Shown piece after piece: positions 58,174 through 64,000 of a stretch of DNA of 64,000 bases. This stretch comes from Lathyrus oleraceus (taxonomy: Eukaryota; Streptophyta; Magnoliopsida; Fabales; Fabaceae). Where the stretch lies: positions 134,268,854 through 134,332,853 of the forward strand of contig NC_066579.1 of NCBI RefSeq assembly GCF_024323335.1. Direction: 5' to 3'. The translations under genes were made by a program, and so were the position numbers. Under the pieces are notes generated by a model that saw nothing but the letters and a program-made list of their open reading frames with translations, searched no databases and had not been told where the DNA came from. Each line of letters begins with the position of its first letter. Position 1 is the first letter of the stretch.

Positions 58174-58191
58174 TGGCGACTCTGCTGGGGA
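58174..58191 (+). other. Ogre-5 primer-binding site
   Basis: TGGCGACTCTGCTGGGGA, 6 nt after the LTR end. This is the tRNA-Arg-type primer site described for Ogre elements. Confidence 0.9.
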
Positions 58192-59184
58192 TGACCCTAT
58201 CTTCCTGGTGGGTATGCCTACTTTTCACACTTTGTTGTATCATATTTGTTTATTTGTTTATGACATATTTTTGTACAATTTGGGATTACTGTATTGATTG
58301 TAATGCTTGAATTGCTTGATATATCAATTGCCTGCTTGTTTGGTGATCTCTATGAGATGAGTTCTATACCCGAACTCGAGTGCACCTTATGATAGGAGAA
58401 TGACATAGTCTCGTCGACTTGTGTGGAGTTATTCCTTAGCAAGTTGACTTGCGAGTCCATTCACTTGGTGGAGGTCATGTTGGATTAATAATGTCACACA
58501 AGTTATTTGTGGTTAGGCATTATTCTTTCAACATGTGCTTTAGAAGCCAAGGACCTTAGTTTACCAAGCCCATCTTGGCCTATTTTTAGGACGTAGTGCG
58601 GAGGTCGTTCAGATGTAAGATCTGATGCGATTGTTACGCGATACTACACTCATAAGAGTCTCTCTTGAGAATATTTTTGGAATACGAGTATTCGTTCCTC
58701 CGATAATATTTGAAAGATGGGATGATGACTATGGGAACCTCTGGTAGAACATGTTCGGCAGGTTTAAACCATAGTACACTCCCTTTGGGTGGTTCTTAAC
58801 CGAGACTCCATGCTCGTGACTCGCAACAAACCCGTGATTGATGGTTGATCTGTTCAACTATTGTTAATATCAATGGAACTTGGGTGTTGATAAGGTGTAA
58901 ACCATAATCCACCAAGATGGATGATTGATATTAAGGATGGTTGAATCGTTTGTATATTGTTAATATCAATGGAACTTGGGTGTTGATAAGGTGAAAACCA
59001 TAATCCACCAAAATGGATGATTGATATTAAGGATAATACGAGCTATCCCATGACCTTTGTCTGGTGTGCTTTGCTTGATCCTTGAGTGTGATTGTTGCAT
59101 TCATGCATTCATGCATTCATCTGCATCCATATCATCAAAAAAAAATCAAGGAACTTAAGGGGTTTATTTGCAAAATTTTCAGAT
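58192..59184 (+). other. Ogre-5 leader between primer site and ORF1
   Basis: Non-coding, about 1 kb. It contains a 96-bp tandem duplication (separate entry). A packaging signal would be expected here, but none can be named. Confidence 0.8.
58861..59036 (+). repeat. 96-bp tandem duplication with long hairpins in leader
   Basis: Copy 1 starts at 58,861 and copy 2 at 58,957, with few differences. Each copy has the 11-nt arms TTAATATCAAT (58,864; 58,960) and ATTGATATTAA (58,924; 59,020), perfectly complementary and about 49 nt apart. Confidence 0.85.
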
Positions 59185-60631
59185 ATGGAAAGACAAAAAA
59201 GGCATACAAAGAAGTACAGCTTCAAACAGCCCGATTTGAAAGAGTTAAGGAATCTGACATCCTATGTATTAGATCCCTTGGGTTTCAAAGCTCGTTATAG
59301 GAAGCTTCTGCCTCTTCTGACTACTCAGGTTGACGAAGGATTGATGAATACTTTGGCGCAGTTCTTTGACCCTCTGTATCACTGCTTCACTTTTCTAGAC
59401 TTTCAGCTATTGCCTACCCTTGAGGAGTATGCTCATCTTGTGGGTATTCCTATTCGGACCAGTTGTCGTTCAGTGGCTTGGAGAGTATTCCTACTTCTCA
59501 AGAGATAGTTGACATGTTGCACATAGATGAATCCTTGGTTAAAGCTCATATGACTACCAAAGGTGGAATTCAAGGTCTCCCTTCTGAGTTCCTCATCGCT
59601 CAAGCTACCGTTTATGGGAAGGCCATGAGCGAGGATGCCTTTGAGGCCATATTCGTGCTTCTCATCTATGGATTGGTATTGTTCCCCAACGTCGACAAAT
59701 TTGTGGATGTGAACGCCATTAGGATCTTTTCTGCTCTTAATCCCGTTCCGACTCTGTTGGGTGATACCTATTTCTCTTTGCATCTGAGGAATGCAAAGGG
59801 TGGTGGCGCTATTGTGTGTTGTTTGCCTTTGTTGTATAAGTGGGTTATTTCTCACTTACCTCAGACGGTCGCTTTCAAGGAGAACAAGGGATGTCTACGG
59901 TGGTCTACGAGACTTATGTCTCTCACTAATGATGATATCTCTTGGTATGATCGTGCATATGATGGTGTCCATATTATTGATTCTTGTGGTGAATTCTCCA
60001 ATGTGCCTCTTCTTGGTACATGTGGTAGGATTAGCTACAACCTTATCTTAGCACGACGTCAGCTTGGGTTCCCCTAAAGGATAAACCTAATAACATTATG
60101 TTAGAAGGTGTGTTCTTTCAGGAGGGTAAAGATCCCCAAGGCCTGAAAGCAAGGATGGTCCGCGCTTGGCACAAGATCCATAAGAAGGGTAGGAGTGAGT
60201 TGGGTCCGAAGAACTGCATTGCTTCGGAGCCGTATACGACTTGGGTGAGGAAAAGAGCATCCAAGTATCTCATGCCTTATGATTATCCGAGACCTACACC
60301 TTTGGTTGTGGCTGGGCCTTCAACCCTCCCTAACCAAGGCGTAGAGGAGTCGAGAGACGAAGACCTTTCACGTGCCTGGACCCGTGAAAGAGAAGAGTTG
60401 CTTCAACAGCTTAAGGAGAAGGATGCTCTGATCGAGTTCCTCGAGCATCAGGTGATTGATGATCCTAATGATACCTGGACTTCTCTACTTCCTCAGTCTT
60501 CCAAGTTCTGGAAAAGGAGGTATGATAGACTCGCCAAAGAGAAGGAGGATATGGAAGCAGCATATGAGAGAGAGATTAAGAGGCTTCGTGGAGCTTATCT
60601 TCCGGCATCACGAGCTTCTAGGGATCCATAG
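59185..60631 (+). pseudogene. Ogre-5 ORF1 (upstream of gag), two frameshifts
   Basis: The start ATG at 59,185 gives MERQKRHTKKYSFKQPDLKE; an earlier in-frame Met (59,092) lies in leader-like sequence. Frame 1 runs to LLPTLEEYAHLVGIPI (about 59,455), frame 2 from FSGLESIPTSQE to RRQLGFP (60,075), frame 3 from MLEGVFFQEG to the stop at 60,629. The last shift fits a 1-nt loss in the C-run at 60,071-60,075. The middle is globular; the C-terminus is a charged coiled coil (EREELLQQLKEKDALIEFLE, KEKEDMEAAYEREIKRL). It is the extra ORF typical of Ogre; function is unknown. The TLEEYAHLVGIPI pattern recalls plant-mobile-domain-like proteins, which is only a suggestion. Confidence 0.85.
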
Positions 60632-60785
60632 GATGTTTATTTTCCTTTTCTCTTGTAATGATTGACAATGCTGTACTTCTTTTTCTCAAATATATTTGAT
60701 GAGATATTTTCCATATGCGATAAAATGCTTAATATTCAAAATTTGCAAATAATACCCTAAAGTTCCTTCGAAAATAAAACAAATC
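60632..60785 (+). other. ORF1-gag intergenic spacer of Ogre-5
   Basis: AT-rich, no gene. The spacer may extend to about 60,930, because the true gag start is uncertain. Confidence 0.6.
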
Positions 60786-63700
60786 ATGTGCACGAGCATT
60801 GCATGCATCATTTGCATAAGCAGGTGTTGTTCTTCAGCTTCGTGTTTGTGGCCTAACTTTGTGCTCTTCATTTATTTTAAAGACAAGCTGACTCATCGGT
60901 ACTACACCAGAGCCAACTCTTCTAGATTGATGGATCATCTTGAGCAAGAGAATCGCGAGCTCAAAGAGGAAGTCACCAGACTGAGTGCGTTGATGGAATC
61001 TTTCCTAGCTGCTTAGAATCAGCCGTCTCCAACACCTGCAACTCCTCCCCAGAGGACTGTTATTTCTGAGGTTGCTTCCTCAACAGTGCCAGCTGCCAGT
61101 GCCCATTTTGTGCCAACAGCCATGCCAGCCGGGTTTCCGTGGGGTATGCCTCCTGGCTTTATGCCTGACATTCCTGCACCAACATTTGCTTCCATGCCGG
61201 CATCTAGCCCGGTCATTGTTGTTCCTCCTCCTGTCGTGCATACCGTTCCCAGGGTAGACGACACCATCTATCATTCTGAGCCGTCTGAGGGCCCAGATGT
61301 TCATGAGAAGGTGGACGCGATGAATGACCAATTTCTTGAACTCCGCAAGGAATTGAAGACCCTTCGAGGAAAGGATTTGTTCGGCAAGTCTGAAGCCGAG
61401 TTGTGTTTAGTTTCCGGTGTGAAGATACCTGTCAAATTCAAGGTCCCAAACTTTGAGAAGTACAAGGGGAACACCTGCCCGCTCAGCCACCTAGTTATGT
61501 ATGCCAGGAAAATGTCTACTCAAACGGATAATGATCAGCTGCTTATTCATTATTTCCAGGACAGTCTGTCCGGTGCTGCACTGCGATGGTATATGAGTTT
61601 GGACAGTGCAAACATCCGTTCCTTCAATGATCTTGGTGAAGCCTTCGTCAAGCAATACAAATATAACATGGATATGGCTCCCGATCGGGATCAGCTCAGA
61701 GCCATGTCCCAGAAGGATAAAGAGACATTTAAAGAGTACGCCCAGAGGTGGCGAGAGCCGGCAGCTCAGATTACTCCTTCGCTGGAATAGAAGGAAATGA
61801 CCAAGATCTTTCTGAAGACCTTGAGCTCATTCTATTACAAGCGGATGATAGCTAGCGCTCCTTCTGATTTCACTGAGATGGTGAACATGGGGATGCGTCT
61901 AGAGGAGGGAGTCCGTGAAGGACAGCTGACCAAGGATGAAGGCTCTTCTAGCAAGCGATATGGGGCGTTTGCGAAGAAGAAAGATGGGGAGGCACATGCT
62001 GTGCAATCCCATGTCAAACCAAGAAGACCCTCTGCTAGGAGGAAGCCTGTGCGTTCAGCCGGTAATCAGCATCAGGTGGCTCACATAACACCTGTATTCA
62101 GAGACAACAATCAGCAATATCAGCACAATAATCAGCAACCAACACAGTAGTATCAGCAACAGCATCGCCCTCAGCAACAGGCTTACCATCCTCGTAACAG
62201 CAGTAATCCAGCTAGTACGAGTTATGAAAGGAAGATCACTTTTGATCTGATTCCTGTATCATATGCAGAGTTGTATCCCTCTTTGATAGAGCGGAAATTG
62301 ATTACTCCCAAGGATCCTCCGGCTGTACCTGTTAACCCTTAGTGGTGGTACAAGCCCGATCAACATTGTGTTTATCATTTGGGTGCTCCCGGCCATAATG
62401 TGGAAAACTGCTTTCCGCTGAAGACTAAGGTTCAAGACCTTATGAGGTGCGGAATTCTGAGCTTTGAGGACTCAGGCCCCAATGTTAAGAAGAACCCATT
62501 GCCCGAGCATGGGAAGTCAGTTAACATGGTCCAGGGTTGCCCTGGCAAATACAAGGTCAAATATGTTAGCCATATTCGACAATTGCTTGTTGAGTTGCAC
62601 CGCCTGCTGTGTCAGTACAGTCATTTGGAGCATGATCATGATAAGTGCCGAATTTGTTCCGTTAACAGATTGGGATGTCGCCAAGTGCGTAAAGAGTTGC
62701 AAGAATTGCTGGATGATGGGACTATCGAGATTCTTCAGAACAGGAATGTTGACGAAGATGAGCCAGAGGTGAATGTGATTTCTCCGGGGTTTAGGATCCC
62801 TAAGCCTGTTGTCATTCGTTATGATGGTAGCAAGCAGAAGGTTTCTCCTGCCCTGATTATCAAGCCTGCTGGCCCTGTGCCTTATTCATCCGACAAAGCG
62901 ATTCCATTCCGCTATAATGCTGTTGCTGTTGAAGATGGGAAAGAAGTGCCCTTGCCTTCTTCCTCCGTTGTGAACATAGCTGATGTCAGTGGGTTGACCC
63001 GTAGTGGTCGCGTGTTTTCTGCACCTCCGGAGCCTCAGGCTAGAGCTGATTGTGTTGAGCGTCCGGTTGGGAATGCTGTGAATCCTCCGAACCCGGCACC
63101 TGTTGCTAAACCCTCCTCTGTACAAAAGACTCCTACTTCTTCTGTTGGCCCTAGTGGCATTGTGAATGAAGATTGTGATGAGATGCTGAGGCTCATCAAG
63201 AAGAGTGAGTACAACGTTGTAGACCAGCTTCTACAAACGTCGTCCAAGATCTCCGTGTTATCATTGCTTCTGAATTCAGAACCCCATAGGGAGGCTCTGC
63301 AGAAAGTGTTGGACTTAGCTTATGTTGATCATGACGTCACTATTGAACAGTTTGACAGCATTGTTGCAAACATTACTGCTTGCAACACTTTGAGTTTCTG
63401 TGACGCTGATCTCCCTGAGGAGGGAAGAGACCACAACATGGCTTTACATATATCCATGAATTGCAAGAGCGACGCCATGTCCAACGTGCTGGTGGACACT
63501 GGGTCATCCTTGAATGTATTACCGAAATCCACTCTCTCTAGATTGTCATTTCAAGAGCTTCCCATGAGGCAGAGTGGAGTTATTGTGAAAGCTTTCTATG
63601 GGTCGCGTAAGACCGTGATTGGGGAAGTTGACCTCCCAATCAAGATTGGACCAAGTGATTTCCAAGTTACCTTTCAGGTTATGGATATCCACCCATCATA

Positions 63701-64000
63701 CAATTTTCTCCTTGGTAGACCATGGATTCACGAGGCTGGCGCCGTGACATCCACCCTACACCAGAAGCTAAAATTCGTTAAGAACAAGAAACTGGTTGTG
63801 GTAGGGGGAGAAAAGGCTCTCCTGGTTAGCCAATTGTCTTCTTTCTCATACATTGATGCTGAGGATGAGGTTGGAACTCCTTCCAAGCTTTATCTTTTGC
63901 TGAGCCGATTGAGAAGAAAACTCCTTCATTTGCTTCCTATAGAGATGCGAAACTGGCCATTGAATGTGGTGCAGTTGCTGGTCTAGGAAAGATGATCGAG
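60786..64000 (+). pseudogene. gag-pro: Ogre-5 gag-protease polyprotein, cut by window end
   Basis: One frame with four TAG codons: 61,014, 61,788, 62,148 and 62,340; three of them fit CAG to TAG. The first plausible Met in conserved sequence is at 60,930 (MDHLEQENRELKEEVTRLSA, coiled coil). Then a Pro/Ala/Met-rich linker, the capsid region 61,420-61,960 (KFKVPNFEKYKGNTCPLSHL, HYFQDSLSGAALRWYM, SFNDLGEAFVKQYKYNM), a Gln-rich tract, and the knuckle-like CVYHLGAPGHNVENC (62,366-62,410). Protease: SNVLVDTGSSLNVLPKS (Asp at about 63,495) and NFLLGRPWIHEAGA (about 63,705). A 1-nt loss near 63,888 shifts the frame; the new frame (AEPIEKKTPSFASYRDAKL) stays open to the window end. Confidence 0.9.

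Larger units (their letters stand above)
53101..64000 (+). mobile_element. Ogre-5: 5' half of an Ogre, running off the window
   Basis: Complete 5' LTR (53,101-58,167), primer site, 1-kb leader, ORF1 and gag-protease in canonical Ogre order. It is inserted in the RNase H region of Ogre-3; the adjacent 5 bp ATACT (53,096-53,100) is the expected target duplication. RT onward lies beyond 64,000. Confidence 0.94.

Noticed and set aside
61019..61331. Minus-strand Gly/Met-rich ORFs opposite gag
   Set aside because: Shadows of the Pro/Ala-rich gag linker on the plus strand.
1..64000. Host protein-coding, rRNA or functional tRNA genes
   Set aside because: Every long open frame belongs to a retrotransposon domain; no rRNA segment or intact tRNA cloverleaf was recognised by eye.

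Overview
The window is plant repeat DNA with no recognisable host gene. It is built from Ty3/gypsy LTR retrotransposons inserted into one another. Two lineages account for nearly all of it: Ogre (Tat clade, LTRs of about 4.5-5.1 kb, tRNA-Arg-type primer site, extra RNase H, extra ORF upstream of gag) and Athila (tRNA-Asp-type primer site, ORF downstream of integrase). Ogres this abundant and with LTRs this long point to a legume, most likely tribe Fabeae (pea, vetch, faba bean, lentil relatives). That assignment is an inference from element content.

Left block (1-23,507): 1-2,484 is the 5' part of an Ogre-like LTR on the minus strand (LTR-X), inserted in the reverse transcriptase region of a plus-strand Ogre fragment (Ogre-1, 2,485-5,981). 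The 3' untranslated region of Ogre-1 is interrupted by a plus-strand Athila (Athila-B). The 5' LTR of Athila-B is split by a nearly complete minus-strand Athila (Athila-A, 6,465-18,190, target duplication TTGGC). Athila-B stops inside RNase H at about 23,228. A 280-bp fragment resembling the end of a hAT-type non-autonomous transposon follows.

Right block (23,508-64,000): Ogre-2 (minus) runs from integrase back to gag. Its gag is broken by the 3' LTR of Ogre-3 (minus, 28,550-53,100). Ogre-3 is in turn split in its 3' UTR by Ogre-4 (plus, 35,302-50,276, target duplication CTTAC) and cut in the RT/RNase H region by Ogre-5 (plus, from 53,101 to beyond the window). Ogre-4 lacks everything between the first 743 bp of its 5' LTR and its second RNase H, and carries a solo Ogre LTR (36,408-41,012) at the RNase H/integrase boundary. 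Ogre-5 shows an intact 5.07-kb LTR, primer site, leader, ORF1 and gag-protease.

Every coding region is broken by stop codons, frameshifts or deletions, so all are scored as pseudogenes. Athila-A is the best preserved: one continuous gag-pol frame with five nonsense codons and no frameshift, and LTRs differing by about 3% by manual count. The most unusual signal is a set of three hairpins starting 18-20 nt after the pol stop codon in three independent Ogre copies. One stem shows compensatory base changes and one keeps a GNRA-type tetraloop. Other signals are a primer-site-like 10-mer in the Ogre U5, an invariant 16-nt palindrome in Ogre LTRs, two different hairpin-motif clusters in the Athilas, and copy-specific loss of catalytic residues in the second RNase H.
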